The notes below the pieces were generated by a model. It did no database searches, was not told the DNA's origin, and saw nothing but the letters and a program-made list of their open reading frames with translations. 64,000 bases of DNA from positions 17,237 through 81,236 of the forward strand of contig WFXD01000020.1 in NCBI GenBank assembly GCA_015490795.1, written 5' to 3'. The DNA comes from Gammaproteobacteria bacterium. GTDB lineage: Bacteria; Pseudomonadota; Gammaproteobacteria; Chromatiales; Chromatiaceae. Position 1 is the first letter of the stretch, and each line of letters opens with the position of its first letter. Below, in pieces: positions 52,054-61,810 of this stretch. Position numbers and translations under genes: made by a program.

Positions 52054-53244
52054 ATGCCCATCAGCCCGATCCGCATTACTGCTTACACCCTGACCAATGC
52101 ACTGGGCTCTGGCGTCGATGCCTCGCTGCATGCGCTCCAGTCCGGCCGAAGTGGCTTGCGACCCTGTGATTTTCAGGATGTAGATCTATCTACATGGATT
52201 GGCCGGGTGGATGGTATTGAAGGGCAGCCACTGCCCGCCGCGCTCTCCCGCTTTGAGTGCCGCAACAACCGCCTGGCCCATCTTGCATTGCAGGCGGATG
52301 GTTTTATTGAACGGGTGGATGATGCGGTTTGTCGATATGGCGCAGATCGAATCGCGCTGTTCATGGGGACCAGCACCTCTGGTATTGGCGCAACGGAAGA
52401 GGCCTACCGTCGGCGTGATGGGCGCGGGAACCTGCCGGATGATTTTCAGCCAGCGACAACCCATGTCATCTATTCGATAACCGATTTTGTGCGTAGCTAT
52501 CTGCAACTTAAAGGGGCTGCGCTGACCGTATCAACTGCATGTTCATCGAGCGCCAAGGTCTTTGCCGCAGCACAGCGCTACCTTGCGGCGGGGTTGTGTG
52601 ATGCGGCGGTTGTGGGTGGCGTTGATACACTCTGCCTGACCACGCTCTATGGTTTCAATTCGTTGGATCTGGTGTCGTCCAGACGCTGCAAGCCCTGGGA
52701 TGCCAACCGAAATGGCATCAATATTGGTGAAGGCGCAGGGTTTGCATTGCTTGAGCCTGAACAGGCCGGTGGGAAAGGGTCTCTGCTGCTGGGTAGCGGC
52801 GAGAGCAGTGATGCCTACCATATCTCCACGCCGCATCCAGAGGGGCGGGGAGCGGCGCTGGCGATGCGTCTGGCGCTGTCGCAGGCGGGTGTTGCGGCAG
52901 ATGAGGTGGGATATATCAATCTGCACGGTACCGCTACACCCAGCAATGATGCGGCGGAAGATGCCGCGGTGATGCAGGTATTTGGTGGACAAATCCCATG
53001 CAGTTCAACCAAGGGCTGGACGGGGCATACCCTGGGTGCAGCAGGCGCCATTGAGGCGATCTTTACCCTGATGGCGCTGGAGAGTGGCTTCCTGCCCTGT
53101 AGCCTGAATACCGAACAGCAGGATGAGGCGCTGTCGGCCAACCTGCTGCTGGAGAGTGTGCAGCAGGATATTGCCTGCGCCATGAGCAACTCATTTGGTT
53201 TTGGTGGCAATAATTGCAGCCTGCTTTTTGGGTGTGATCGATGA
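52054..53244 (+). CDS. Beta-ketoacyl-ACP synthase (KAS II-like) of the aryl-polyene cluster
   Basis: The 396-residue ketosynthase has a complete Cys-His-His triad: C163 in VSTACSSSAKV, H291 in NLHGTATPSND and H325 in KGWTGHTLGAAG. It should carry out the malonyl-ACP condensations of polyene elongation together with the next gene product. I start it at the ATG at 52054, five bases after the halogenase stop; the frame is open 21 codons further upstream into the halogenase end. It overlaps the chain-length factor by four bases. Confidence 0.93.
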   Translation: MPISPIRITAYTLTNALGSGVDASLHALQSGRSGLRPCDFQDVDLSTWIGRVDGIEGQPLPAALSRFECRNNRLAHLALQADGFIERVDDAVCRYGADRIALFMGTSTSGIGATEEAYRRRDGRGNLPDDFQPATTHVIYSITDFVRSYLQLKGAALTVSTACSSSAKVFAAAQRYLAAGLCDAAVVGGVDTLCLTTLYGFNSLDLVSSRRCKPWDANRNGINIGEGAGFALLEPEQAGGKGSLLLGSGESSDAYHISTPHPEGRGAALAMRLALSQAGVAADEVGYINLHGTATPSNDAAEDAAVMQVFGGQIPCSSTKGWTGHTLGAAGAIEAIFTLMALESGFLPCSLNTEQQDEALSANLLLESVQQDIACAMSNSFGFGGNNCSLLFGCDR

Positions 53245-54032
53245 AGCCGGTCTATATCGAGGCAATCGGCGTGGTTGGTCCCGGTCTGGAGAGCTGGCAG
53301 CAGGCAGCTGCCATACTGGCGGGTGATAGTGAATACCACGCCTGTGAACTGCCTGCGCTGAAACCCACCATGCTGAAACCCAATGAACGCCGACGCACCA
53401 CGCTGACGATTAAACTTGCGTTGCAGGCGGTGCAGGATGCGCTCGCATCGAATAGCTACCCTGATCTCAGTACCGTATTTACCTCATCAGATGGCGATAT
53501 GGATATTGTCGACCGCATCTGTCAGGCGCTTTGCCTGCCGGATCATCCGGTCTCGCCCACCTTTTTCCACAACTCGGTACACAATGCTCCTGCGGGTTAC
53601 TGCTCCATTGCAACCGGTTTTCATGCGCCCTCAACCAGCCTGTCGGGGCTGAATGGCAGTTTTGCCGCAGGCCTGCTGGATGCCGCTGTGCAGGCGGTGG
53701 TTGAACGGCAACCCGTCATGCTGGTCGCCTATGACACCCCGTGGCCGGGGGCGCTTAACCGATTCAGACAGAGACGTTCACCCTTTGGCGTGGCGCTTGT
53801 TTTACACCCGCAGACGAGTGCGCAATCCTTTGCCGAGCTTACGCTGCTGCCTGGAGCAGGCGGTGATGAGAGCAAAATGGCGGATAGCCGGTTGGAGCAG
53901 TTGCGTGCGGATACACCGGCAGCAGCCAGCCTGCCGCTGCTGGAGGCAATCGCCAACAACAGCACGGTGCGGCTGGTGCTGCCCTACCTGGTGGATGAGC
54001 AGATTGCGGTGGAGGTCAGGCCGTGCAATTAA
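53241..54032 (+). CDS. Ketosynthase-like chain-length factor
   Basis: The 263-residue protein looks like the N-terminal half of a ketosynthase (FFHNSVHNAPAGYCSIATG, TSLSGLNGSFAAGLLDAA) but has no catalytic cysteine at the expected nucleophile position, which reads SLSG. It lacks the C-terminal histidine motifs. In aryl-polyene clusters such a partner pairs with the active ketosynthase and sets chain length. It overlaps the ketosynthase gene by four bases and the dehydratase gene by ten. Confidence 0.87.
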   Translation: MKPVYIEAIGVVGPGLESWQQAAAILAGDSEYHACELPALKPTMLKPNERRRTTLTIKLALQAVQDALASNSYPDLSTVFTSSDGDMDIVDRICQALCLPDHPVSPTFFHNSVHNAPAGYCSIATGFHAPSTSLSGLNGSFAAGLLDAAVQAVVERQPVMLVAYDTPWPGALNRFRQRRSPFGVALVLHPQTSAQSFAELTLLPGAGGDESKMADSRLEQLRADTPAAASLPLLEAIANNSTVRLVLPYLVDEQIAVEVRPCN

Positions 54033-54502
54033 CGCCGAGTCAGCTGATTCCGCATGCCGGCAGTATCTCTCTGCTTGAGCAGATTGTGAGCTGGGATCAA
54101 CGGCAGGTTGTCTGCGCCACACGGTCACACCAGTCATTGAAAAACCCACTGCGCAGCAATGGCCAGTTGAGTGCCATCCATGCGATAGAGTATGGGGCGC
54201 AGGCCGTCGCTGTGCATGGGGGACTGCTGGCGCATGAGCGCGGTGAGGCGATCAAACCGGGCTATCTGGCTGCGCTGCGCCAGATCAGGCTGCATCAATC
54301 GCGTCTGGATGAGATTGAGTCAGCACTTACCGTGGAGGCAACACGGTTACTCTGTGATGCTGGAGATCTGATCTACTCATTCATGGTTAAGGCTGCTGAT
54401 CAGCCCATTGCTGATGGGCGGGTGGTGATTGTTATTCATTCTAAGTCCGACAGGCTCCTAGGCGGTAGGTATAGTATGGCTCTCCCTACTGGCGGCTCTT
54501 GA
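54023..54502 (+). CDS. Hotdog dehydratase, ApeP-like, with repeat-derived C-terminus
   Basis: The 159-residue product has the ApeP/FabA-like pattern with QLIPHAGSISLLEQIVSWD (active histidine) and LSAIHAIEYGAQAVAVHGGLL. It should be the second dehydratase of the polyene pathway. It starts at a GTG inside the chain-length factor gene. After VVIVIH (about residue 139) the last 20 codons (54440-54499) are the reverse complement of the CTAGGAGCCTG repeat plus adjoining sequence. The native end was therefore replaced or extended by an insertion. The catalytic part is intact, so the protein may still work. Confidence 0.85.
   Translation: MQLTPSQLIPHAGSISLLEQIVSWDQRQVVCATRSHQSLKNPLRSNGQLSAIHAIEYGAQAVAVHGGLLAHERGEAIKPGYLAALRQIRLHQSRLDEIESALTVEATRLLCDAGDLIYSFMVKAADQPIADGRVVIVIHSKSDRLLGGRYSMALPTGGS
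54441..54461 (-). repeat. CTAGGAGCCTG... 21-bp dispersed repeat, copy 2
   Basis: On the minus strand this equals the copy at 63856-63876 over all 21 bp. It lies within the last codons of the dehydratase gene and marks the end of the pigment cluster. Sequence between it and the half element at 54537 (about 75 bp) is not recognised. Confidence 0.75.
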
Positions 54503-54536
54503 TTTGGGTGCGGCGAATAAACATGTAGAGAGCCTG

Positions 54537-54577
54537 CCTTAGCCGCTCTCGCTACGGCTCAACTGATTTTTCTAGGA
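54537..54577 (-). repeat. Half copy of the MITE-like element, right end of the halogenase block
   Basis: The 41 bp ending TTTTTCTAGGA are, on the minus strand, identical to 17051-17091, the left arm of the intact element. It lies between the pigment cluster and lspA. The match stops where it would enter the central hairpin. Confidence 0.85.
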
Positions 54578-54633
54578 TCATGCAATGATATTTTTATCTT
54601 GAAATCAAGCATGGGAGAGCAGGGGCGGGCTAT

Positions 54634-55164
54634 TCAGGGCTGGCTTTTGTCACCCCGCACAAATGCATCAAACAGCATCAGTACCACACCGATCGAGATC
54701 GCGCTGTCGGCAATATTGAAGGTGGGCCAGTGGCACTGGGTGATGCCATCCCTTATCACATTGCCGAAGAGCGGCAGGCAGCTTTCGGCAATATAGTAGA
54801 GGTCGATAAAGTCGATGACATGGCCATGGTAGATGCGGTCGATCAGGTTGCCCACGGCGCCGCCAATGATCAGGCTCAGCGCTACAGCGACCAGCCGTTC
54901 GCCAGCCTCAAGTTTCAGCAGCCATATCACCAGGCCAATTGTGACCAGGGAGGCCAGTACGATAAAAAACCAGCGCTGCCACCCCCCCTGGTCGCTCAGA
55001 AAGCTGAAGGCGGCACCCGGGTTAAACATCAGGGTCAGATCAAAGTAGGGCAGCAGCGGTACTGGCCGATAGGGCAGCAGGCTGGACAGCGCCCACTGTT
55101 TGGTCAGCAGATCCAGGCCAATGATGACGGCTGCGATCCACAGCCAGTGAAGCGCCTTAGGCAA
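54634..55164 (-). CDS. lspA: Prolipoprotein signal peptidase II
   Basis: LspA cleaves lipoprotein signal peptides after diacylglyceryl transfer. The 176-residue protein has four membrane helices. Catalytic aspartates lie in [14 protein letters not shown] and VIDFIDLYY...[11 protein letters not shown], and [11 protein letters not shown] is at the N-terminus. It overlaps the end of ileS by eight bases, the common ribF-ileS-lspA order. Slightly longer than E. coli LspA (164). Confidence 0.97.
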   Translation of the reverse strand: MPKALHWLWIAAVIIGLDLLTKQWALSSLLPYRPVPLLPYFDLTLMFNPGAAFSFLSDQGGWQRWFFIVLASLVTIGLVIWLLKLEAGERLVAVALSLIIGGAVGNLIDRIYHGHVIDFIDLYYIAESCLPLFGNVIRDGITQCHWPTFNIADSAISIGVVLMLFDAFVRGDKSQP

Positions 55165-58033
55165 ACCGGCGAACCTCGCCTGAGCCAGTCACATTCTCAA
55201 TACAGCGGCCGCACAGCTCGGGGTGATCTGCATCTGCTCCCACATCGGCCTGATGGTGCCAGCAGCGGGTGCATTTCTGATGCGCCGATGGGGTGATCAC
55301 AACCGACAGTGCAGGCAGCTCCGTAGCCACTGCATCTTCGGGCTGCGCCGATTTTGGGTGCAGCCTTGCATGGGAGCTGATAAAGATAAAATGCAGCTCA
55401 TCCCCCAGTTTGGCCAGCTGCCGCTGTAGCGCATCATCGCAGTAGAGATCCACCTCGGCATTCAGCGCGGAGCCGATGGTGCCCTCTTTGCGTGCATCCT
55501 CCAGCTGCTTGCTTACAGCCGAGCGTACCGTGATCAGCTCTTCCCAGAAGGCGTGGTCAAAATCCCCACCCGCATCCAGCGCAAAGAGGCCGTCGTACCA
55601 GGTCTCCAGAAAGACCGCTTCACTGCGCTTGCCGGGGATATGTTCCCAGATCTCATCTGCGGTAAAGCTGAGGATCGGCGCCAGCCAGCGCACCAGTGCC
55701 TCAACAATATGGTGCATCGCCGTCTGTGCCGAGCGCCGGGGCAGGCTGTTCGCCTGGGTGGTGTATTGACGATCCTTGATGATATCGAGATAGAAGCCGC
55801 CCATCTCGGTGACGCAGAATTTCTGTACCTTCTGATAGATGAGGTGGAACTGGTAGTCGCGATAGGCAGCAACCACCTCCTCCTGCAACTGTAGCGCGCG
55901 GTCAACGGCCCATCTGTCCAGCGCCAGCATCGACTCCGGTGCAACCCTGTGCTGTGCCGGGTCAAAGCCATCCAGATTGGCCAGCAGAAAGCGGGCCGTG
56001 TTGCGGATGCGCCGGTAGGCATCTGAGGTGCGTTTGAGGATCTCGTCCGAGACGTTCATCTCATAGCGGTAGTCGGTGGCCGCAACCCAGAGGCGGATGA
56101 TATCCGCCCCCAGATTTTTGATCACCTTCTGCGGCGCCACCACATTGCCCACCGATTTGGACATCTTGCGGCCATTGGCATCGACGGTAAAGCCGTGGGT
56201 CAGCACCTGCTTGTAGGGTGCCGTTCCCGATACGCCGATCGAGGTCAGCAGTGAGGATTGAAACCAGCCGCGATGCTGATCCGAACCCTCAAGGTAGAGG
56301 TCGGCCGGGAAGGCCAGCGCCTCGCGCCGTTTCAGTACGCAGGCGTGGGTAACGCCCGAGTCGAACCAGACATCCAGGGTGTCGCTCACCTTGTCGTAAT
56401 CGGCCGCTTCATCTCCCAGCAGTGCCTCTGGCTTTAGTTGAAACCAGGCTTCGATGCCTTCCGCCTCGACCCGCTTTGCAACCTCTTCGATCAGGCGCGG
56501 TGTTTCGGGGTGCAGTTCATGGGTCACTTTATGTGCAAACAGCGCAATCGGCACCCCCCAGGTGCGCTGGCGGGAGATGCACCAGTCGGGGCGATCCTCC
56601 ACCATTCCCTTGATACGCGCCTTGCCCCAGTCGGGAATCCACTCTACCCGTTCGATCTCCTGCTTGGCGGTTTCACGCAGGCCTTGGCCCATGCGGATAT
56701 CCTGGCGCTCGTTCCCTGCGGCGCCAGGATACACCGCGTCCATGCGGATAAACCACTGCGGCGTCGCCCGGAAGATGATCGGTGTCTTGTGCCGCCAGCA
56801 GTGCGGATAGCTGTGGTTCAGCCGCTCTTCATGCAGCAGCGCTCCCTTGGTTTTGAGCACCTCGATCACATGCTCGTTGGCCTGAAAGACATGCTCACCG
56901 GCAAACAGCTCGGTGCCCTCCAGAAAACAGCCATTGCCGCCGACCGGGTTATCCACCGGCAGGTTGTAGCGTGCGCCGACCACATAGTCGTCCAGGCCAT
57001 GGCCGGGTGCGGTATGCACCGCGCCCGTACCCGCCTCCAGTGTGACATGCTCACCCAGGATGACCGGCACTTCACGCGGGTAGAAGGGGTGTTGCAGCTT
57101 CAGCCCTTCAAACAGCGCGCCGTTGGCATAGCCGACAACGTGGTACTGTTCGATGCCGTAACGCGCCATCACATCCTTCAGCATCGCATCGGCAACCACC
57201 AGGCGCTCCCGGCCCTGCGGCCCATCGCACTCCACCACGGCATACTCCAGCTCGGGGTTGAGCGCGACCGCCTGGTTGGCGGGCAGTGTCCAGGGGGTTG
57301 TCGTCCAGATCACAAAGGAGATGGCGCCGCCCTCATGGCCGCTGCGCACATGCCGGCAGCGGGAGAGCAGCGCCTCCTCATCCAGCACCGCAAAACGGAC
57401 ATCGATGGCGAAGGAGTCTTTATCCCTATACTCCACTTCGGCCTCGGCCAGTGCAGAGCCGCAATCGGTACACCAGTGCACCGGCTTGAAGCCCTTCTGC
57501 AGATGGCCATTCTCAACAATGCGCCCCAGTGTGCGGATGATGTCGGCCTCAAAATGGTAATCCATGGTGAGGTAGGGGTTCTCCCAGTCACCCATCACCC
57601 CCAGCCGCTTGAAATCGGCGCGCTGTTTGTCCACCTGTTTCCCGGCATAGATGCGGCAGGCCTTGCGAAACTCGGCAGCGGTGATCTTCTGCCCCGGTTT
57701 GCCTGCTCTCTTCTCTACCTGTAGTTCAATTGGCAGGCCGTGGCAGTCCCACCCCGGCACGTAGGGGGCATCAAAGCCATCCAGCCCGCGGCTTTTGACA
57801 ATGATATCCTTGAGCACCTTGTTGACCGCATGGCCGATATGGATCTCGCCGTTGGCATAGGGGGGGCCATCATGCAGGATAAACCTGGGGCGGCCGCTCG
57901 CCACCTCCCGCTGTCTGGCGTAAAGATCCATCTCCTCCCAGCGCTTGAGCCGCTGTGGCTCCCGTTGTGCCAGGTTCCCCTTCATGGGGAAGGCCGTTTT
58001 GGGGAGGTTGAGGGTACTCTTGTAGTCTGTCAC
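55157..58033 (-). CDS. ileS: Isoleucyl-tRNA synthetase
   Basis: The 958-residue class I synthetase (E. coli 938) has the HIGH-like motif [15 protein letters not shown], the editing domain ([17 protein letters not shown]), KMSKSVGN as the KMSKS loop, and a C-terminal zinc ribbon (CTRCWHHQ...CGRC). It overlaps ribF by four bases at its start and lspA by eight at its end. Confidence 0.99.
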   Translation of the reverse strand: MTDYKSTLNLPKTAFPMKGNLAQREPQRLKRWEEMDLYARQREVASGRPRFILHDGPPYANGEIHIGHAVNKVLKDIIVKSRGLDGFDAPYVPGWDCHGLPIELQVEKRAGKPGQKITAAEFRKACRIYAGKQVDKQRADFKRLGVMGDWENPYLTMDYHFEADIIRTLGRIVENGHLQKGFKPVHWCTDCGSALAEAEVEYRDKDSFAIDVRFAVLDEEALLSRCRHVRSGHEGGAISFVIWTTTPWTLPANQAVALNPELEYAVVECDGPQGRERLVVADAMLKDVMARYGIEQYHVVGYANGALFEGLKLQHPFYPREVPVILGEHVTLEAGTGAVHTAPGHGLDDYVVGARYNLPVDNPVGGNGCFLEGTELFAGEHVFQANEHVIEVLKTKGALLHEERLNHSYPHCWRHKTPIIFRATPQWFIRMDAVYPGAAGNERQDIRMGQGLRETAKQEIERVEWIPDWGKARIKGMVEDRPDWCISRQRTWGVPIALFAHKVTHELHPETPRLIEEVAKRVEAEGIEAWFQLKPEALLGDEAADYDKVSDTLDVWFDSGVTHACVLKRREALAFPADLYLEGSDQHRGWFQSSLLTSIGVSGTAPYKQVLTHGFTVDANGRKMSKSVGNVVAPQKVIKNLGADIIRLWVAATDYRYEMNVSDEILKRTSDAYRRIRNTARFLLANLDGFDPAQHRVAPESMLALDRWAVDRALQLQEEVVAAYRDYQFHLIYQKVQKFCVTEMGGFYLDIIKDRQYTTQANSLPRRSAQTAMHHIVEALVRWLAPILSFTADEIWEHIPGKRSEAVFLETWYDGLFALDAGGDFDHAFWEELITVRSAVSKQLEDARKEGTIGSALNAEVDLYCDDALQRQLAKLGDELHFIFISSHARLHPKSAQPEDAVATELPALSVVITPSAHQKCTRCWHHQADVGADADHPELCGRCIENVTGSGEVRRFA

Positions 58034-59001
58034 TGTGTCTGCCTGTCTTTCATCTGATCTGATTCTATCGGGCGCACGCCGAGGATCTTCCTCGCCGCGC
58101 GCGCATCACGTTCAATCTGTCTGCGCAGCTGTTCGAATGAGTCGAAGCGCTTCTCATCCCGCAGCCGTTTGTGAAATTCAATCTCCAGGTGCCTGCCGTA
58201 GATATTCTGTGAAAAATCAAACAGGTGCACCTCGAGCAGATAGCGCCGGTCGCCATCCACCGTCGGCTGGTTGCCAATATTGGCCACGCCGGGAACCGGC
58301 TGCTCACCCAGGCCATGTGCCTGCACCGCAAAGACGCCATGCAGTGGGCTGGCCTTCCGGTGCAGGCCGATATTGGCGGTGGGAAAGCCGATGCTGTGCC
58401 CCCGCCGGTCACCATAAACCACACGGCCACAGATGCGGTAGGGCCGCCCCAGGCAGCGCCGGGTCAGCTCCAGATCGCCGCGCGCCAGTGCTTCGCGTAT
58501 CCGGGTGCTGCTGATGCGCTCATGCTCAACCGCAACGGTATCCATGCTGTCAACCTCAAAGCCGTGCCGCTGGCCCGCCTCCTGTAACAGCGTGATATCG
58601 CCCGCACGGCCCTGGCCAAAACGGAAATCATCCCCCACCAGCAGGTACTCTATCCCAAGGCCACCGATCAATATCTGCTGGATAAACGCCTCAGCACTCA
58701 TGGCTGCCAGCCGGGCATTGAATTCAAGCAACATCACCCGCTGGATACCGGCTGATTCCAGCACGCTCAGCTTCTCCCGCAGACGGGTGAGACGCGCCGG
58801 GGCGGCCTGTGGAGAGAAGAACTCCAGCGGGTGTGGCTCAAAACTGATAACCGTAGCGGGGAGCGCCCGCCGCTCTCCCTCCCGGAGCAGGTGCCTGAAG
58901 ACCGCCTGATGCCCCAGGTGCGCTCCATCGAAGTTGCCGATGGTGGCTACACAGCCCCGGTGCTCCGGCCGCAGATTGTGAAACCCCCGAATGACCTGCA
59001 T
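58030..59001 (-). CDS. ribF: Bifunctional riboflavin kinase / FAD synthetase
   Basis: RibF makes FMN and FAD from riboflavin. The 323-residue protein (E. coli 313) has the nucleotidyltransferase motif [16 protein letters not shown] and [13 protein letters not shown] in the FAD synthetase half, and [20 protein letters not shown] in the kinase half. The frame is open 31 codons further upstream, but [10 protein letters not shown] at 59001 fits the family start and lies clear of the divergent copA gene. FAD is also needed by the halogenase and MnmG, a general link only. Confidence 0.96.
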   Translation of the reverse strand: MQVIRGFHNLRPEHRGCVATIGNFDGAHLGHQAVFRHLLREGERRALPATVISFEPHPLEFFSPQAAPARLTRLREKLSVLESAGIQRVMLLEFNARLAAMSAEAFIQQILIGGLGIEYLLVGDDFRFGQGRAGDITLLQEAGQRHGFEVDSMDTVAVEHERISSTRIREALARGDLELTRRCLGRPYRICGRVVYGDRRGHSIGFPTANIGLHRKASPLHGVFAVQAHGLGEQPVPGVANIGNQPTVDGDRRYLLEVHLFDFSQNIYGRHLEIEFHKRLRDEKRFDSFEQLRRQIERDARAARKILGVRPIESDQMKDRQTQ

Positions 59002-59110
59002 AAGTCTCTTCGTCGCCAGCAAAAACGTGTGAGTATACCCCGAATTATGACGTAATATGGGATCACTTCTATCCACGACCCCGCTATTGAGCAATCACAG
59101 CAGCATCACG

Positions 59111-61546
59111 ATGAACACGAACCAGATAAAGCACCTTGTTCTGCCGGTTAATGGCATGACCTGCGCCGCCTGCTCCACGCGACTGGAGCGGGTGATGAGC
59201 CGTCTCTCCGGTGTGCAGCAGGCCGCAGTGAGCCTCGCCAGTGAATCGGTTGCGCTTGATTTTGACGCCGCCGAACTCACCACAGAGGCGCTCATTGCCG
59301 CCATCAGCAAGGCCGGGTTCTCCGTGCCGCTGGAGACCCTGCAACTGACCATCAGCGGCATGACCTGCGCCGCCTGCTCCGCCCGGCTGGAGAGGGTGCT
59401 GTCACGCATCAGCGGGGTGGTATCCGCTTCGGTCAATCTGGCCACCGAGCAGGCCAATGTTGTGGCTCCTGCCGGAACCCTCTCGCAATCCGGTCTGATC
59501 GCTGCGGTTCGCCAGGCGGGCTTTGGCGCCACGCCGGTTACATCTGCCGCCGAGCAACTTGCGGCAAAGGAGCAGGCCGAGCGGGCGCTGGATCGAAAAG
59601 AGCGGAATCATCTTCTGCTGGCGGCGGCCCTGAGCCTGCCGCTGGTGCTTCCCATGCTGTTGATGCCGTTTGGCATCCATCTGGAGCTGCCGGGCTGGCT
59701 ACAGTTCGCCCTTGCCACGCCGGTTCAGTTCTGGCTGGGCGCCCGCTTTTATGTGGGTGCCTACCGGTCCCTGCGCGGCGGGGCGGGCAATATGGATCTG
59801 CTGATCGCTATGGGCACCTCCGCCGCCTGGGGGCTTAGCAGCTGGGTCACGCTGTTTCCCGGCGGGGCAGCCGGGGATCACCTCTATTTCGAAAGCTCTG
59901 CCATGATCATCACCCTGGTGCTGTTTGGCAAGTGGATGGAGCGGCGCGCCCGCCGCAGCGCTGCATCGGCCATCCGCGCCCTGATGGATCTCCGCCCCGA
60001 GTCCGCACGGGTGGAGCGCAATGGCGCCGTCGTGGAGGCCGCTGTAGAGGGGATTCTCCCCGGTGAGATCGTGGTGGTGCGCCCCGGTGAGCGGGTGCCG
60101 GTCGACGGCGTTATCGTGGAGGGGGTCAGCCAGCTGGATGAGTCGCTGATTACGGGTGAGAGCCTGCCCGTCAACCGTGGGGAGGGCGACCGCGTGACCG
60201 GCGCATCAATCAACGGTGAGGGGCTGTTGCGCATACGCACCACCACGGTCGGCACCGAATCAACCCTGGCGCGCATCATCCGGCTGGTTGAGAATGCCCA
60301 GGCCAGCAAGGCGCCCATTCAGCAGTTGGTAGACCGGATCTCTGCCATCTTTGTCCCGGTTGTGGTGGCTATTGCCTGCCTCACCTTTGCCGGTTGGATC
60401 CTGGTTGATGGCTCGATGCCGAGCGCCTTTCTGGCTGCAGTATCGGTGCTGGTTATCGCCTGCCCCTGCGCGCTCGGCCTGGCCACCCCCACCGCCATCA
60501 TGGTCGGCACCGGCATGGCGGCCAGGCGCGGCATTTTGATCAAGGATGCCGATGCCCTTGAACATGCCTACAAGGTCGACACCCTGGTGTTCGACAAGAC
60601 CGGCACGCTGACAGAGGGGCGCCCCACACTGGATCAGATCACCGCCTTTGACCAGCAGAGTGACCGGCTTTTGCAGCTGGCCGCCTCCGCCCAGCAGGGC
60701 AGTGAGCACCCGCTGGCCCGGGCGGTATTGCGCTATGCCAAACAGAAGGGGATCGGGCTGCTGCCGGTGGCGCACTTCTCTGCACTGCCGGGGCGGGGGC
60801 TGGAGGCCTCTGTTGACGGGCAGAGACTGCTTATCGGCAACCGCCGCCTGATGCTGGAGCAGGGCGTTGATCCATCCGCCTTTCCGGTGCAGGCGGAAGA
60901 GGAGCATCAAACCCGGATGTGGATCGCCAGCAGGCAGGATTCACTTCGGCTGCTGGGGTTTATCTCGGTAACCGACCCGGTCAAAGCCAATGCCAGGGAG
61001 GCGATCACGGCACTCAAGGCGCTGGGCATTGAGCCGGTCATGCTGACGGGCGACAATCCGCAGGTTGCAGATGCAGTTGCCCGCAGCGTAGGCATCAGCC
61101 AGGTGGTGGCGGAGGTTCTGCCTGAAGATAAGGCATCCCAGATCCAGCGGCTCAGATCACAGGGTCGAACGGTGGCGATGGTGGGTGACGGCATCAACGA
61201 TGCCCCGGCACTGGCCGCGGCCGATATCGGCATGGCCATGGGTACCGGCACGGATGTTGCCATGCATACGGCGGGCATTACGCTGATGCGGGGTGACCCG
61301 GCACTGGTTGCGCAGGCACTGGGCATCTCGCGTGCCACCCGCCGCAAGATCTGGCAAAATCTTTTCTGGGCGCTGATCTATAATTTAACGGCAATCCCGC
61401 TGGCGGCTTTCGGCCTGCTCAGCCCGGTTATTGCGGGAGCCGCTATGGCCATGTCATCCGTCAGCGTCGTTTCCAACTCCCTGCTGCTAAGACGCTATGG
61501 GGCAAACCAATCAGGAGGCATAAAATGCTCAAGAGCTACAGAGTAG
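59111..61546 (+). CDS. copA: Copper-exporting P1B-type ATPase CopA
   Basis: The 811-residue inner-membrane pump exports Cu(I). Two N-terminal metal-binding domains each have GMTCAAC (about residues 15 and 84). The A domain has TGES, the membrane motif is [11 protein letters not shown], and the P and N domains have DKTGT, SEHPLA with the conserved HP, and [11 protein letters not shown] begin at the ATG at 59111 ([15 protein letters not shown]); an upstream in-frame ATG at 59057 would overlap the ribF leader and adds no homologous residues. It overlaps the copZ-like gene by 22 bp. Confidence 0.95.
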   Translation: MNTNQIKHLVLPVNGMTCAACSTRLERVMSRLSGVQQAAVSLASESVALDFDAAELTTEALIAAISKAGFSVPLETLQLTISGMTCAACSARLERVLSRISGVVSASVNLATEQANVVAPAGTLSQSGLIAAVRQAGFGATPVTSAAEQLAAKEQAERALDRKERNHLLLAAALSLPLVLPMLLMPFGIHLELPGWLQFALATPVQFWLGARFYVGAYRSLRGGAGNMDLLIAMGTSAAWGLSSWVTLFPGGAAGDHLYFESSAMIITLVLFGKWMERRARRSAASAIRALMDLRPESARVERNGAVVEAAVEGILPGEIVVVRPGERVPVDGVIVEGVSQLDESLITGESLPVNRGEGDRVTGASINGEGLLRIRTTTVGTESTLARIIRLVENAQASKAPIQQLVDRISAIFVPVVVAIACLTFAGWILVDGSMPSAFLAAVSVLVIACPCALGLATPTAIMVGTGMAARRGILIKDADALEHAYKVDTLVFDKTGTLTEGRPTLDQITAFDQQSDRLLQLAASAQQGSEHPLARAVLRYAKQKGIGLLPVAHFSALPGRGLEASVDGQRLLIGNRRLMLEQGVDPSAFPVQAEEEHQTRMWIASRQDSLRLLGFISVTDPVKANAREAITALKALGIEPVMLTGDNPQVADAVARSVGISQVVAEVLPEDKASQIQRLRSQGRTVAMVGDGINDAPALAAADIGMAMGTGTDVAMHTAGITLMRGDPALVAQALGISRATRRKIWQNLFWALIYNLTAIPLAAFGLLSPVIAGAAMAMSSVSVVSNSLLLRRYGANQSGGIKCSRATE

Positions 61547-61737
61547 AAGGCATGACCTGTTGTGGCTGCGCAGGCGCCGTAGAGAAGGCGCTGAAGGAGG
61601 CGCTTCCCGGTGCGACCATTGATGTCAATGTGGCCGTCAATGAGATCACCATCGACCCTGCCAGTGATGATGATCTGATTAAACGGGTCGTTGAGGATGC
61701 CGGTTTTGACTATGGCGGCCCACTCCCGGAGGGATAG
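61525..61737 (+). CDS. copZ: Heavy-metal-associated domain protein, CopZ-like copper chaperone
   Basis: The 70-residue protein is a single HMA domain with [15 protein letters not shown]; the CxxC pair reads CCGC, so there is one extra cysteine inside the metal loop. It probably delivers Cu(I) to CopA. GGAGG in copA codons acts as its ribosome binding site, and it overlaps copA by 22 bases, so both are made from one message. Confidence 0.9.
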   Translation: MLKSYRVEGMTCCGCAGAVEKALKEALPGATIDVNVAVNEITIDPASDDDLIKRVVEDAGFDYGGPLPEG

Positions 61738-61775
61738 AGGCAGCGTCAGGCAGCCTTTCGGGCATGGTTTCCATG

Positions 61776-61781
61776 TATAAT
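61776..61781 (+). promoter_or_regulatory. Possible -10 element for prfC
   Basis: A perfect TATAAT lies 30 bp before prfC in a 73-bp gap. I see no good -35 at 16-18 bp, so confidence is low. Confidence 0.35.
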
Positions 61782-61810
61782 CCCGGCTTTTCACTCCCCC
61801 CGGCCTGCCC

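Larger units (their letters stand above)
50706..54577. mobile_element. Candidate composite unit: four pigment genes between inverted MITE ends
   Basis: The block holding halogenase, ketosynthase, chain-length factor and dehydratase is bounded by two half elements. The left one (50706-50780) matches one end of the 177-bp element at 17051-17227. The right one (54537-54577) matches the other end. Both have the orientation they would have in a single element whose central hairpin was replaced by 3.75 kb of genes. Flanks are TAA on the left and TCA on the right, so a perfect target duplication is missing. Two independent insertions followed by internal loss would look similar. Whether the block ever moved is unproven. 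Confidence 0.35.

Noticed and set aside
56438..57724. Long plus-strand open frame of 428 codons inside ileS
   Set aside because: It lies antisense within the conserved class I synthetase gene and its translation has no recognisable motif; it is a shadow of a GC-rich gene.
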